From contig REDG01000018.1 of NCBI GenBank assembly GCA_007693605.1, positions 1 to 39,618 of the forward strand: DNA of 39,618 nt, given 5' to 3'. Source of the stretch: Bradymonadales bacterium. Its GTDB lineage: Bacteria; Bdellovibrionota; UBA2394. Shown here piece by piece: positions 7,670 through 16,646 of this stretch. Every line of letters begins with the position of its first letter. The stretch's first letter is position 1. The notes below the pieces were generated by a model, which searched no databases, was not told the DNA's origin, and saw only the letters and a program-made list of their open reading frames with translations. The translations under genes and the position numbers were made by a program.

Positions 7670-7796
7670 CGCCCTTAGCGCTCCGTGGGGACTGGCGATA
7701 AGGGTCCAGAAGCGAGCATCGCAGTGTGGTTAAAATGCCACTCGAGAAGCGCAGCGACGCAGACGCCGAAGCAGATGGGCCTTTAGCGCCAGTCCC
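7670..7796 (+). repeat. dispersed stop-linked repeat, copy 3
   Basis: Left end GCCCTTAGCG, then a GGGGACTGGCGATAAGGG arm, then the module GAGCGAGCATCGCAGTGTGG with CCACTCGAG, ending in GCAGATGGGCCTTTAGCG plus CCAGTCCC. The inner module is nearly identical to copy 6. It lies between the convergent ends of tumA and guaA. The right arm ends 3 nt from the guaA stop codon. Confidence 0.85.
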
Positions 7797-7799
7797 AGA

Positions 7800-9335
7800 C
7801 TATTCCCACTCAATGGTGGCAGGCGGCTTCGACGAAATATCGTAAACGACACGGTTGATGCCTTTGACCTGATTGATGATTCGCCTGGAAATCTTTTCTA
7901 AGAGTTGAGGTTCGAGGGCGCCTACACTGGCGGTCATGGCGTCTTCAGATTCAACGCATCGAACGGCAATACAGTGTTCATAGGTTCGCTCATCTCCCAT
8001 CACGCCGACAGAAGAAACCGGCAGATAAACACAAAAAGCCTGCCACAAGCGATGAAGCCAGTCCGAGTCTTTCAAAACTTCTTGAAGACAGGCTTCGGCC
8101 TCTCGAAGTCGGTCCAAGCGTTCCTCCGTCACTTCCCCAATAATCCGAACGGCAAGGCCCGGCCCCGGAAATGGGTGTCGACCTAGAAAGTCCTCCGACA
8201 GGCCCAGTCGTCGACCCAAGACTCGAACCTCGTCTTTAAAGATTTCACCAAAGGGCTCTAAAAGCTGAAAGTTCAATCTCTCTGGCAGACCCCCAACATT
8301 GTGATGGCTCTTAATCTTCTTTGACACCCCTCCGTGCGGACTCGTGCTCTCAATCTTATCTGAGTAAAGCGTGCCCTGAGCCAAATACTTCACTTCTGAA
8401 AGATCAGAGACCTCTCTCTCAAAAACTTCAATGAATACTCTTCCGATCTGTTTTCTTTTCTCCTCTGGGTCAATCACTCCAGTAAGGGCCGAAAGAAAGT
8501 CTCGCTTCGCATCCACAATTCGAATGGGAAAATTGAAATGTTTTTCAAACAGTTCACGAAGTTCCTTCACTTCGGCTTTTCGCAAGAGGCCCGAGTCAAC
8601 ACAGACACACTCCACTTTTCCAGGAAAAATCGAGTTCAGTAGGACCGCTAGAACCGTTGAGTCTACTCCCCCACTGACGGCGCACAAGATCTTTCCATCC
8701 TTCACTTCTGACTTCAATTTCAAGCGAAGCTCTTCGAGCATCTGGCTCGCATCCCAATCAAAAGAGAAGCCGCACAGTCGTAAAAAGTTTTTAAGGATTT
8801 TGTTGCCAGCGGGAGTGTGGCTAACTTCTGGGTGAAACTGCATCCCAAAGAGCTTCCGCTCGGAATCTTCCATCGCAGCAAGCACTCCCGCTTCTGAAAA
8901 GGCGGTCGGCCGAAAGCCGGGTGGCGCCTTAGAAACATGATCGCCATGACTCATCAGAACCGAGAATTCAGAGGACTCGACCCCCTCCCAAAGAACTGAG
9001 CTCTCGTGCTGTTTGAGAAGCTCCACGCCGTACTCCCGAGCGACCTGCGAATCCACCTGCCCCCCCAGCTCCTTCGCCAAATATTGCATGCCGTAGCAGA
9101 TCCCCAATACCGGAACTTTCAAGTCTTGAAGACTCAACTCAAGCCCGGGAGCGTTTTGATCGACGACACTCATCGGCCCCCCAGACAAGATGACTGCCGC
9201 GACCGACCCCTCATTCAAGGCTGCCTTCAAGTCTCGGCTTTGAACCAAGCGGGAGTAAACTCGAAGCTCCCGCAGCCTTCGAACAATCAACTGGGTGTAC
9301 TGGCTTCCAAAATCAACAATCAGACATGTTTTCAT
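7800..9335 (-). CDS. guaA: GMP synthase (glutamine-hydrolysing)
   Basis: 511 aa from the ATG at 9335, which has AGGA 5 nt upstream; a TTG at 9350 is an unlikely alternative. It converts XMP, glutamine and ATP to GMP. The N-terminal class I glutamine amidotransferase domain shows the nucleophile Cys80 in GICYGMQ and the His/Glu pair in QFHPEVSHTP. The ATP-pyrophosphatase domain has the P-loop SGGVDST. The C-terminal dimerisation domain ends in the conserved KPPATIEWE. Full length for the family. guaB ends at 9343, 7 nt upstream, so the two make a guaB-guaA operon for the last steps of GMP synthesis. The 3' end abuts dispersed repeat copy 3. Confidence 0.97.
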   Translation of the reverse strand: MKTCLIVDFGSQYTQLIVRRLRELRVYSRLVQSRDLKAALNEGSVAAVILSGGPMSVVDQNAPGLELSLQDLKVPVLGICYGMQYLAKELGGQVDSQVAREYGVELLKQHESSVLWEGVESSEFSVLMSHGDHVSKAPPGFRPTAFSEAGVLAAMEDSERKLFGMQFHPEVSHTPAGNKILKNFLRLCGFSFDWDASQMLEELRLKLKSEVKDGKILCAVSGGVDSTVLAVLLNSIFPGKVECVCVDSGLLRKAEVKELRELFEKHFNFPIRIVDAKRDFLSALTGVIDPEEKRKQIGRVFIEVFEREVSDLSEVKYLAQGTLYSDKIESTSPHGGVSKKIKSHHNVGGLPERLNFQLLEPFGEIFKDEVRVLGRRLGLSEDFLGRHPFPGPGLAVRIIGEVTEERLDRLREAEACLQEVLKDSDWLHRLWQAFCVYLPVSSVGVMGDERTYEHCIAVRCVESEDAMTASVGALEPQLLEKISRRIINQVKGINRVVYDISSKPPATIEWE

Positions 9336-9342
9336 TTGAATC

Positions 9343-10800
9343 CTAGCCAAGCTGGTAGTTGGGCGCTTCTTTTGTCACGACAACATCATGCACATGCGAC
9401 TCTTTCAAGCCAGCGGCTGTCATTCGAACAAATTTCGCGCGCTTCTGAAGCTCAGCAATCGAAGCCGCCCCCACATAGCCCATTCCAGATCTGACCCCTC
9501 CCATCAACTGATGAATGACGGTCGAAACAGAACCTCGATAGGGCACTCGCCCTACAATTCCCTCGGGAACCAGCTTTTCCGTCAGTTCATCCGATTGAAA
9601 ATAACGATCTCGCGAGCCCGATCTCATGGCCTCAATACTGCCCATACCCCGATGCTCTTTGTAGGATCGCCCCTGATACAAGATCGTCTCGCCCGGGCTT
9701 TCGTCTGTACCCGCCAGAAGAGAGCCCACCATCACGCTGTCCGCCCCAGCCGCCAATGCTTTCACCACATCTCCAGAATACTTGATTCCTCCATCCGCAA
9801 TCAGCGGCACCTTCGCGGCTCGACACTCTTCAGCACAATTCATAATGGCCGTCAGCTGAGGAACTCCCACTCCTGCAATCACCCGAGTTGTACAAATGCT
9901 ACCCGGGCCCACGCCGACCTTAATGGCATCGGCTCCCGCACGAATCAAGGCCTTGGCGGCCTCAGCTGAAGCCACATTACCCGCCACCACCGGAAGCTGA
10001 GTGAAATCTTTTTTGATCTGCTTCAATTTCTCAATCACAAGATAAGAGTGGCCGTGAGCGGTGTCTAAAAACAAGACATCGACCCCAGCCTCCACCAACA
10101 ATGCGACTCGTCGATCGTCTTCAACGGCCGTGCCAATGGCTGCTCCCACCACTAGACTTCCCCGAGAATCCTTCGAAGCCTGAGGATATCGCGCAGTCTT
10201 TTCAATATCTTTGATCGTGATCAAACCCTTCAGTCGCATTTCTGAATCCACCACGAGAAGTTTCTCGATTCGGTGCTGACTCAAAAGTTGTCGACAAGCC
10301 CCTTGATCAGCCCCCTCTTCGACGCTCACAAAATCTTTTGTCATCCGCGAACTCACGGACTGATCCAGCCTTTCCACAAAGCGCAGGTCACGGTTCGTGA
10401 TGATCCCTACACAGCGCCCCCCTTCGACAACGGGTAGGCCTGAGATGTTATGCTTGTCCATCAACTCTCTCGCTCGCTTCAAGGGATCTTCCGGACCAAT
10501 GGTGATTGGATTGACCACCATTCCACTCTCAAACTTTTTCACCGCCTTCACTTCGGCCGCTTGAGATTCAGGGCTCAAGTTGCGATGGATCACACCGATT
10601 CCACCTTCTTGAGCCAAACGAATCGCCATCTTTGACTCTGTGACAGTGTCCATGGCGGCGGATGCCAGAGGAATTCGCAGTTCAATTCCGACACAAAGCC
10701 GAGTTTGGAGTGAAATCTCTCTCGGAAGCACGGAGCTATCTTGCGGAACAAGAAGCACATCATCGAATGTGAGCGCCTCAGCAATCAATTCTTTGGTCAT
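9343..10800 (-). CDS. guaB: IMP dehydrogenase
   Basis: 485 aa from the ATG at 10800, which is preceded by AAAGGAG at 8-nt spacing; the longer frame to 10935 has no support. It oxidises IMP to XMP with NAD, the committed step to GMP. The TIM barrel begins [17 protein letters not shown]. Two CBS domains are inserted at about residues 95-210. The catalytic loop [11 protein letters not shown] holds the nucleophilic Cys. The flap region ([15 protein letters not shown]) is complete. First gene of guaB-guaA. A TATAAA (minus strand, 10820-10825) lies 20 nt upstream of the start but without a clear -35 partner. Confidence 0.97.
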   Translation of the reverse strand: MTKELIAEALTFDDVLLVPQDSSVLPREISLQTRLCVGIELRIPLASAAMDTVTESKMAIRLAQEGGIGVIHRNLSPESQAAEVKAVKKFESGMVVNPITIGPEDPLKRARELMDKHNISGLPVVEGGRCVGIITNRDLRFVERLDQSVSSRMTKDFVSVEEGADQGACRQLLSQHRIEKLLVVDSEMRLKGLITIKDIEKTARYPQASKDSRGSLVVGAAIGTAVEDDRRVALLVEAGVDVLFLDTAHGHSYLVIEKLKQIKKDFTQLPVVAGNVASAEAAKALIRAGADAIKVGVGPGSICTTRVIAGVGVPQLTAIMNCAEECRAAKVPLIADGGIKYSGDVVKALAAGADSVMVGSLLAGTDESPGETILYQGRSYKEHRGMGSIEAMRSGSRDRYFQSDELTEKLVPEGIVGRVPYRGSVSTVIHQLMGGVRSGMGYVGAASIAELQKRAKFVRMTAAGLKESHVHDVVVTKEAPNYQLG

Positions 10801-10918
10801 CTTGAAACTCCTTTGTCGATTTATACGCGATTTTCGATCAGATCTGGAGAAATGCTTCTGCAAAGTTTGAGTGATTGCCCAAAAAAAGCAAATACGCCTA
10901 GCATAGAGGCAGGTGTTG

Positions 10919-12232
10919 ATGAAATTGCACAGCAAAGTTGAGAGCTTAGCAAGCTTTGCTCAGAGCCAGGTGGCCCCCCCCATTATGGACAGCTCTCGAA
11001 TTGAGGGCTTTTGGAAGTGGGCACTGCTTTTCCTCTTTGCTTTGAGCCTGCTTAGCTTTGTGGCCTTTCTTCTCAGCTTTTTTTCTCCCCAACTGAAGCC
11101 GGTGGCGCGAGCCCTCTTTGAGCGAGTTCCCGGCAGATCGTCGAAGAAAGCAGCCGAAGCCTCCGCTCAGACTGAATCTGAAGCCGCATCCACAGAAAGT
11201 CCTCCGGCAGCAAGCCCAGAGGCTGAGGCGGCTGCGCCGAACACAGCCGAGTCTGCTGAGAAGCTGCCCCCTCCCCCAGCTAGCAAGGGAGGAGAGGCTC
11301 CAGCGGCCGCGACTCTAGAAGAAGCTCCACCAACTGAAGAGCCTGAAGCCTCCGATGGGCTCAATGAAGTCACCGAAGTGATGGAGGCTCCTAAGACTCT
11401 CGAAAAGACGGCGGAAGTCGCTAGCGAGGAACCTGCGGCCGCTGGCTCTGAGCCAGAACCAAGGCCTGCCGAAGAGACCACCCAAGAGCCTGAGGCCTCT
11501 GCCCCAGAAAAAGGACCAGAGAAAAAACCGGAGGAAGAAGCTGAGGAAGAAATCGCTGAAGAGATCGCAGAGGAGATTGCTGAGGAGAAGATTGCTGAGG
11601 AGGAGATTGCCGAAGAAATCGCAGAGGAAGTGGCCGAAGAAGTGATCGAGTCGCCACCCAAACAGGCCGCGTCTGAAGAGCCGGCAGAAGACTTCGCTGA
11701 AGAGATTGCAGAAGAAGTGGTAGAAGAAGTCTCAGACGATGCGCCAGAACCAGCGCCCATCGAGGCGGCTTCTGAGGAAGCCGCTGAAGAATTGGCCGAA
11801 GAGATTGTCGAAGAAGTGACAGAGAGCCTTGAAGAGGAGCCTCAAAAGGCCGCAGCGACTGAATCGCAAGAGGCCCATTCCGCCCAGAAAGAGATTGAAC
11901 GGAAGCAGGATGACGAGCCTTCGAGCGAGATTCCAGAGACAACCGAAGAACTGAAAATTCCAAAAACAGAACTGAAAGCCGAGGCCCCCCCGATTGAGTC
12001 AACAGAAGACTTTTTTGATCCGGAAGAAATCTCTCAAGAAATCGAGAAGGCCATGCTAGAGCCCTTCAAAGATCAAAAGACTGAAATTCTGAAGGAGGCT
12101 GAGGCTCTGGGATTGCCAGATGAAGACGAATCTGATGAAACAGAAATCGAAGAGGGAACCCAAGAGACCCCAATTTTCGACCCTTCGACTTTGGACGATG
12201 TTCTTGAGGACGACGAAACAGAAAAGAAGTGA
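10919..12232 (+). CDS. membrane-anchored acidic repeat protein
   Basis: 437 aa from the ATG at 10919 (GAGG 9 nt upstream); ATG 10985 is an alternative. Not recognised. A single membrane segment ([20 protein letters not shown]) lies near the N-terminus. It is followed by ~370 residues of Ala/Glu/Pro-rich, strongly acidic, disordered-looking sequence. The middle holds degenerate Glu-Glu-Ile-Ala repeats ([14 protein letters not shown] and variants ending VAEEV). The last part contains short amphipathic segments with Phe-Asp and Leu-Asp. The C-terminus probably faces the cytoplasm, given the Arg/Lys-rich stretch ([16 protein letters not shown]) after the membrane segment. Its stop overlaps the holA start (TGATG). 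It might be a docking or crowding tail; this is a guess. Confidence 0.7.
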   Translation: MKLHSKVESLASFAQSQVAPPIMDSSRIEGFWKWALLFLFALSLLSFVAFLLSFFSPQLKPVARALFERVPGRSSKKAAEASAQTESEAASTESPPAASPEAEAAAPNTAESAEKLPPPPASKGGEAPAAATLEEAPPTEEPEASDGLNEVTEVMEAPKTLEKTAEVASEEPAAAGSEPEPRPAEETTQEPEASAPEKGPEKKPEEEAEEEIAEEIAEEIAEEKIAEEEIAEEIAEEVAEEVIESPPKQAASEEPAEDFAEEIAEEVVEEVSDDAPEPAPIEAASEEAAEELAEEIVEEVTESLEEEPQKAAATESQEAHSAQKEIERKQDDEPSSEIPETTEELKIPKTELKAEAPPIESTEDFFDPEEISQEIEKAMLEPFKDQKTEILKEAEALGLPDEDESDETEIEEGTQETPIFDPSTLDDVLEDDETEKK

Positions 12233-13059
12233 TGAAGCCAAGAAAACATGTCTGGATTCAAGTAAACGAGGAAGTCCCTCGAAGTTTTTGGTGGGCCGAG
12301 TTTCTAAAGGGCCACTCTTGGGCTGAGCGACTGATCGAAGAGAAGTGGGCCGGAGAAAGTTTGCGATGGGCCCAAGTGGTCGACAGCTCTCGGTCGTTCA
12401 CACTCTTTGCAAGACAAAAGCTCCTGCTTATCAGTCAGGCTGACAAAGCGCTGAAAACAGTAAAGAAGATCGAAGAACTGTTTCAGGAGTTTCAAGACTG
12501 CCCCCATGTGATTCTTTTACTTTCAGAGTCAGCCCCCCCGAAGGCCTGGCCTTTTGAGCAGTGGGTTGCCCCAGAGCCTCAAGAGGATGGTCGGCATGAA
12601 AAGGCCATCTTCAGGTGGATGGACCAAATTGATCGCTCTGATTTGAGAAGCTGCCTACGAGAGCTCGAACTTAGCCTGGATGCTGGCCAACACCCCCTCG
12701 CCCTTCTCCAAATGCTGACTCGCCACTATCGAATGGGTCGACTGGTCACATATGCCGTGAAGAAGGGTCTTAGCGAAGCGGAGATTACCAGAAGCTTGAA
12801 ACTCCCGGGCTTTGTCATTCAAAAGTGGAGAAAGGCTCCGCGCTATTCCCAAACTCAGTGGACTCACATCTTCCACAAGCTCTCGGAGGCTGACCTGTTT
12901 CTGAAGTCAGGATACGACGAAAAGGATGTGCTTAGAAAGCTCAGCCACGATCTCTGTCAGATTCGACTCAAAAAAATGAAGCTGCTTAGCGCGAGGCCGG
13001 CGCGGCCTGGCTTCCTTTTCGGTTCACCGCTTTTGCAAGTCTCGCCATCTTTCTTTTGA
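12232..13059 (+). CDS. holA: DNA polymerase III delta subunit-like protein
   Basis: 275 aa from the ATG at 12232. The C-terminal half carries the delta-subunit collar pattern: HPLALLQMLTRHYRMGRLV, then KKGLSEAEITRSLKLPGFVIQK, then a LSEADLFLKSG helix. The N-terminal part (FARQKLLLISQADKALKTVK, CPHVILLLSES) fits the remnant of the AAA+ core. The delta subunit opens the sliding clamp in the clamp loader. It is shorter than the usual ~330-340 aa, mainly at the N-terminus, where the usual long first domain seems trimmed. The start is coupled to the acidic-protein gene. The last 74 bases overlap the 3' end of convergent rpsT, so its final ~24 residues are encoded opposite the S20 C-terminus. Confidence 0.8.
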   Translation: MKPRKHVWIQVNEEVPRSFWWAEFLKGHSWAERLIEEKWAGESLRWAQVVDSSRSFTLFARQKLLLISQADKALKTVKKIEELFQEFQDCPHVILLLSESAPPKAWPFEQWVAPEPQEDGRHEKAIFRWMDQIDRSDLRSCLRELELSLDAGQHPLALLQMLTRHYRMGRLVTYAVKKGLSEAEITRSLKLPGFVIQKWRKAPRYSQTQWTHIFHKLSEADLFLKSGYDEKDVLRKLSHDLCQIRLKKMKLLSARPARPGFLFGSPLLQVSPSFF

Positions 13060-13258
13060 CGGTATTAGGGTGCAAGACGCCCCTTGCTTTTTGAATCTTC
13101 GAAAAAGCCTCCGACAGTTTAAGCTTCTTCTCACTCTCTTCTTTACTGAGTAAGGCGCTTTTCACTGCGGTTCTCAGCTTCGCACGAAGCTTTCGATTTC
13201 TTTCACTTCGAACCAGGTTTTGACGAGCTCTCTTTTCTGCTGAACGATGATTTGCCAT
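12986..13258 (-). CDS. rpsT: 30S ribosomal protein S20
   Basis: 90 aa from the ATG at 13258 (MANHRSAEKRARQN); a TTG two codons upstream is possible. Basic, all-helical, with KSALLSKEES, SKIQKARGVLHPNTVKRKMARL and an Ala-rich end, as expected for S20, which binds 16S rRNA early in assembly. Length is normal. The upstream 60 bp is shared with divergent murJ. No Shine-Dalgarno site is visible, and a TTGACA lies at 13292-13297 (minus strand). The 3' end overlaps holA by 74 nt. Confidence 0.95.
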   Translation of the reverse strand: MANHRSAEKRARQNLVRSERNRKLRAKLRTAVKSALLSKEESEKKLKLSEAFSKIQKARGVLHPNTVKRKMARLAKAVNRKGSQAAPASR

Positions 13259-13270
13259 TGCCAACCAGCA

Positions 13271-13297
13271 ATAATCGTCACAGACTTATTCTGTCAA
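13271..13297 (-). promoter_or_regulatory. probable rpsT promoter
   Basis: Minus strand: perfect -35 TTGACA (13292-13297), 15-nt spacer, -10 candidate GATTAT (13271-13276, four of six). The start site would fall close to the rpsT start codon, giving a very short leader, in line with the missing ribosome site. Confidence 0.45.
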
Positions 13298-13318
13298 CAA
13301 AAGGCTTTCAATACCTTG

Positions 13319-14908
13319 ATGAACCAAGCAGACACAGAGAAGGGAGAGATTGGCCGAGCTGGTCGCGTTATGGCCGGGGGAACCCTTCTGTCACGAATCC
13401 TAGGCCTGGTCCGAAATCAGCTATTGAGCCATTACTTTGGAGCGGGCTTTGCCTCTGACGCCTTCATTGCCGCCTTTACCATCCCCAATGCCCTGCGAAG
13501 GCTATTTGGAGAGGGGGCTCTCACGCCCGCTTTCGTTTCGATTTTCACTCGGGAGCTTCAGAAGAATGACCCCCGAGCTGCTGAGAGCTTTGTGTCGAAT
13601 TGCTTTTGGTGGCTTAGCCTCTGCGTCGGATTTCTCTGCCTTCTGGGCATCCTTTTGAGCCCTTGGCTTGTCGCCCTCTATGTACCCCACTTTCAAGAAA
13701 TTGAGGGTAAATTTGAACTCAGCGTTCAACTCACCCGCTTTCTCTTTCCATTTCTCCTTTTCATCTCCTGGGCCGCCCTTTTTATGGGAGTCTTGAACTC
13801 CCTCAAAAGCTTTGCCATCCCTGCCTTAGGTCCAGCCGTCCTCAACCTTTGTGTCATTAGCCTTTTTCCATTGGCATTCTGGCTTCTCAGTGCCGATTCT
13901 GAGCTCGGTATTTTTGTCTTCTCAGGAGCGATTCTAGTCGGAGTTATTCTACAAGTCGTGGTCTTCGTTCCAAAGCTCCTTCAGTTTAGGCTTTGGCCTC
14001 GACTTCAGTTTAACTGGCGAGATCCTAGAGTCTTCAGCTTAGGATTGATTCTCGTTCCTTCTCTCTTGAGCATGGGAATTTATCAACTCAATATTATCGT
14101 GAATCGAATCTTTGCAAGCGACATCCCCGGAGCGGTCTCACATCTTTTCTACGCGGACCTCTTGATCGAGCTGCCCGTTTCGCTGATTGCCACTTCGATG
14201 TCGGTCGCAGCGCTTCCGAGCTTAACGCGACTCTATATTGCTGGGGATCGTACGAGCCTTGCTCAGACCTTTAGCTTTTCGACGAGCCTCAATCTCTCGC
14301 TAGCCTTGCCCGCGATGACTGGCTTGATTCTTCTCGCGACGCCACTTTTGTCGACCATTTTTTACACAGGCCGATTCGAAATGTCTGACCTAGAAGTGAG
14401 TTCACACTGTCTCTTCTTCTACAGCCTTGGGCTCCCCTTCTTTTGTCTGATGAGAAGCCTTCTACCCATGTACTTCGCCATGAAAGACACGAAAACACCT
14501 GCCTGGATTGCTCTGTTTGCGCTCTTTGTGAATGCGGTTCTAGCTTGGTATCTTTCCAAACGGATGGGAGCTCCGGGAATTGCTCTGGCGACCAGTGCGT
14601 CGAGCTTCGCCAACTGTGGTTTACTCTGCATCATTTTGATGAAGCGCTTTCCTGACTTTCTCTGGGGTGAAATTCTAAAAACCGCCTTCATCGCTTCTGT
14701 TTTCAGTCTTATCATGGCCGTCTGCCTTTGGCAGGCTCAAGAAGTTCTCGAGTGGACGGCTGTTTTCAACCAAAAGGGCATTCGACTCGATAAGTTCGTG
14801 CTGGTCTTGACTCTGGTGGGTCTAGGCGCAGCCGTCTATTTAAGTCAGATTTTTGTCTTTCCTCAACAGGCCCTTGCTCGATTTCTGCGAAGGCGCCCAC
14901 AGAATTAA
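13319..14908 (+). CDS. murJ: lipid II flippase MurJ
   Basis: 529 aa from the ATG at 13319. An upstream frame to 13247 would run into rpsT and adds no conserved sequence. The N-terminus GRAGRVMAGGTLLSRILGLVRNQLL, the FIAAFTIPNALRRLFGEGALTPAFV region and LFRRL-type Arg positions are typical of the MOP-superfamily flippase that moves lipid II across the inner membrane. About 14 hydrophobic segments can be counted. It is divergent from rpsT. The next membrane-protein gene follows after ~40 nt and may be co-transcribed. Confidence 0.93.
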   Translation: MNQADTEKGEIGRAGRVMAGGTLLSRILGLVRNQLLSHYFGAGFASDAFIAAFTIPNALRRLFGEGALTPAFVSIFTRELQKNDPRAAESFVSNCFWWLSLCVGFLCLLGILLSPWLVALYVPHFQEIEGKFELSVQLTRFLFPFLLFISWAALFMGVLNSLKSFAIPALGPAVLNLCVISLFPLAFWLLSADSELGIFVFSGAILVGVILQVVVFVPKLLQFRLWPRLQFNWRDPRVFSLGLILVPSLLSMGIYQLNIIVNRIFASDIPGAVSHLFYADLLIELPVSLIATSMSVAALPSLTRLYIAGDRTSLAQTFSFSTSLNLSLALPAMTGLILLATPLLSTIFYTGRFEMSDLEVSSHCLFFYSLGLPFFCLMRSLLPMYFAMKDTKTPAWIALFALFVNAVLAWYLSKRMGAPGIALATSASSFANCGLLCIILMKRFPDFLWGEILKTAFIASVFSLIMAVCLWQAQEVLEWTAVFNQKGIRLDKFVLVLTLVGLGAAVYLSQIFVFPQQALARFLRRRPQN

Positions 14909-14948
14909 AGCTAGATTCTCGAAAGAAAGCTTATGTAAGCTGTTAAAA

Positions 14949-16646
14949 GTGCAGCGAATTCTTCTGTCTATCGGCTTATTGCTCTTCTCCCTTGCGGAGG
15001 GCGAAGCTCGTGCTGCTTCTGAAATCGAGACAGACTTCGGCCAGAATCGCCTCAGACAAGATTTCCACCAAGCACAGCAACTGGAAGAACTGGAGAGTTT
15101 CAAAAACCGATACGATTTTGTTGATATCGCAGAGGCTTATTGGATTCACCGACATTTGCGACCTGAGGAGCTTCCCCCACAGCCCTTAGAAATCAGTAGC
15201 GCACTCATGCACTGGAGAGAATCCATCACCCGATCCCCCCTTCAGGTTGGCCAATGGGGGGGCGCCCTTCTTAAGGCCTTTCAGATTGGTTTTCAAAGGC
15301 CCGTGGAGTTGATGCTCGCGCTCATCAAACACACCAGCCAACTGCAACTTCCTCTTTTTCTGTGCCTTCTCTTTCTTCTATTCATACATTTTCTTAACTG
15401 GATGCCCGCCTTGCAGCGAGACTTTACAAGACTGTTTGGAGCCTCTTCGACCAAGACCGTCTGGTTCTGCCTTCTGTTTTGTATCGGACTGGGACTGGCT
15501 CTAAAGTTTCTCGCTCTCAGCCTGTTTTTGTTGCTTTGCATAGCCAGCGTCTATGCCAGGCGTCGGCGCTTTTTCTTCAGTCTGAGCCTACTGTTTGCCA
15601 TTGCTATTTCTGGAGCCCCCGTCATTTCTACGATTCACTCAAGTCTTGAAGAGTCTTTGGCGGTTGAGGCTCTGAAGCACGGAAAGAATCGACTCGAATA
15701 CTCACAAAGTCGGCTCCGAACACTCAACCCAGAATTGCAGGCGCTTTGGGCCGCCCTTAATCAAGATGAAGCTCTTGCCCGAAGACTTCTATCGCAGCAA
15801 GAGCCGGGCTTGATTGGACAAACGATTCTGATCAATCTTTCTCATCGCAGCTCGAACCGAGATCAGAGTATTCAGAGCTACCTGAGTTTGGACTCTCAGT
15901 TTCCGAACAATTCGGTGGTAGCCTTCAACCTTGCCCAGCTTTACGGAGAAGCTCAAGATCTGGCCTCTTCCGATCGCTATCGAAACCGACTTTCAAATCG
16001 AGACTACCTACAGCTGTTGGGGGAGTACCAAAGACGAGACAGAAGGCTCTTGTTTGAGCGCCCAAAAAGCGTGGCCGTATTCTTTCTCATTCGATTGAAA
16101 GACAAGCTCTTTCAGACATTGACCCCCTCGTCATGGACGGACTTGAATTGGTTTTCACTCGCAAGGGCCATTTTGCCATGGCTTATTCTGATCGCGCTGA
16201 TGAAAACTCGAAGACGAGCCAGTGGTCTGTGCAGCTTCACTGGCGAACCCACTCCTTCTGTGTTTGTCAATCTCACCCCTCTCGCAGAAAAAATGACTTA
16301 CCAAGCTGAAAAGGTCGATGGATCAGAGCGGCAGAAGTACCTGCAAAAACGGCGGGATTATGAGAGAAGGCGCTCAGATCGAATTCGGTTTTGGTCTTGG
16401 CTGTTTTCACCAAGCTACCAGGTGTTCGAAGCCCAACTCTTTCGTGCTTTCTTCTTAGCCTTTGTGATCTGGAGCCTCTTCGTTCTGAGCCTTCCTTTCA
16501 GTGCGCGGGCGAAGATCTTAGACTTTGCCTCGGCTCCAAAACCGGGAGTCTTTTCTGAGTTTCAATTCTCTGTGGCTATCTTTGTGATTGCCCTGCTTCT
16601 TCATTACTTTGTTGGCCGAGCAAGCCGCAGAAAGGCAGAAGCATGA
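14949..16646 (+). CDS. membrane protein of unknown function, TPR-like middle
   Basis: 565 aa if started at GTG 14949; the frame stays open back to a TTG at 14853 inside murJ. I chose the GTG because it yields a clean signal sequence (VQRILLSIGLLLFSL, cut after GEARA). Not recognised. After the signal come a soluble helical part, two or three membrane segments near residues 150-250, a helical repeat-like region (VVAFNLAQLYGEAQDL, resembling a TPR pair), and more membrane segments near 400 and in the last 100 residues. It ends in a basic cytoplasmic tail (RRKAEA). Its stop overlaps the next start by 4 nt, so the two proteins probably work together. Confidence 0.65.
   Translation: MQRILLSIGLLLFSLAEGEARAASEIETDFGQNRLRQDFHQAQQLEELESFKNRYDFVDIAEAYWIHRHLRPEELPPQPLEISSALMHWRESITRSPLQVGQWGGALLKAFQIGFQRPVELMLALIKHTSQLQLPLFLCLLFLLFIHFLNWMPALQRDFTRLFGASSTKTVWFCLLFCIGLGLALKFLALSLFLLLCIASVYARRRRFFFSLSLLFAIAISGAPVISTIHSSLEESLAVEALKHGKNRLEYSQSRLRTLNPELQALWAALNQDEALARRLLSQQEPGLIGQTILINLSHRSSNRDQSIQSYLSLDSQFPNNSVVAFNLAQLYGEAQDLASSDRYRNRLSNRDYLQLLGEYQRRDRRLLFERPKSVAVFFLIRLKDKLFQTLTPSSWTDLNWFSLARAILPWLILIALMKTRRRASGLCSFTGEPTPSVFVNLTPLAEKMTYQAEKVDGSERQKYLQKRRDYERRRSDRIRFWSWLFSPSYQVFEAQLFRAFFLAFVIWSLFVLSLPFSARAKILDFASAPKPGVFSEFQFSVAIFVIALLLHYFVGRASRRKAEA

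Noticed and set aside
11167..11760. 197-codon frame on the minus strand, Ser-rich
   Set aside because: It is the mirror of the Glu/Ala codons of the acidic repeat protein; composition alone explains the open frame.
11421..12002. 193-codon frame on the minus strand, Leu/Arg/Pro-rich
   Set aside because: Same reason: the complement of the acidic repeat codons read in another frame.
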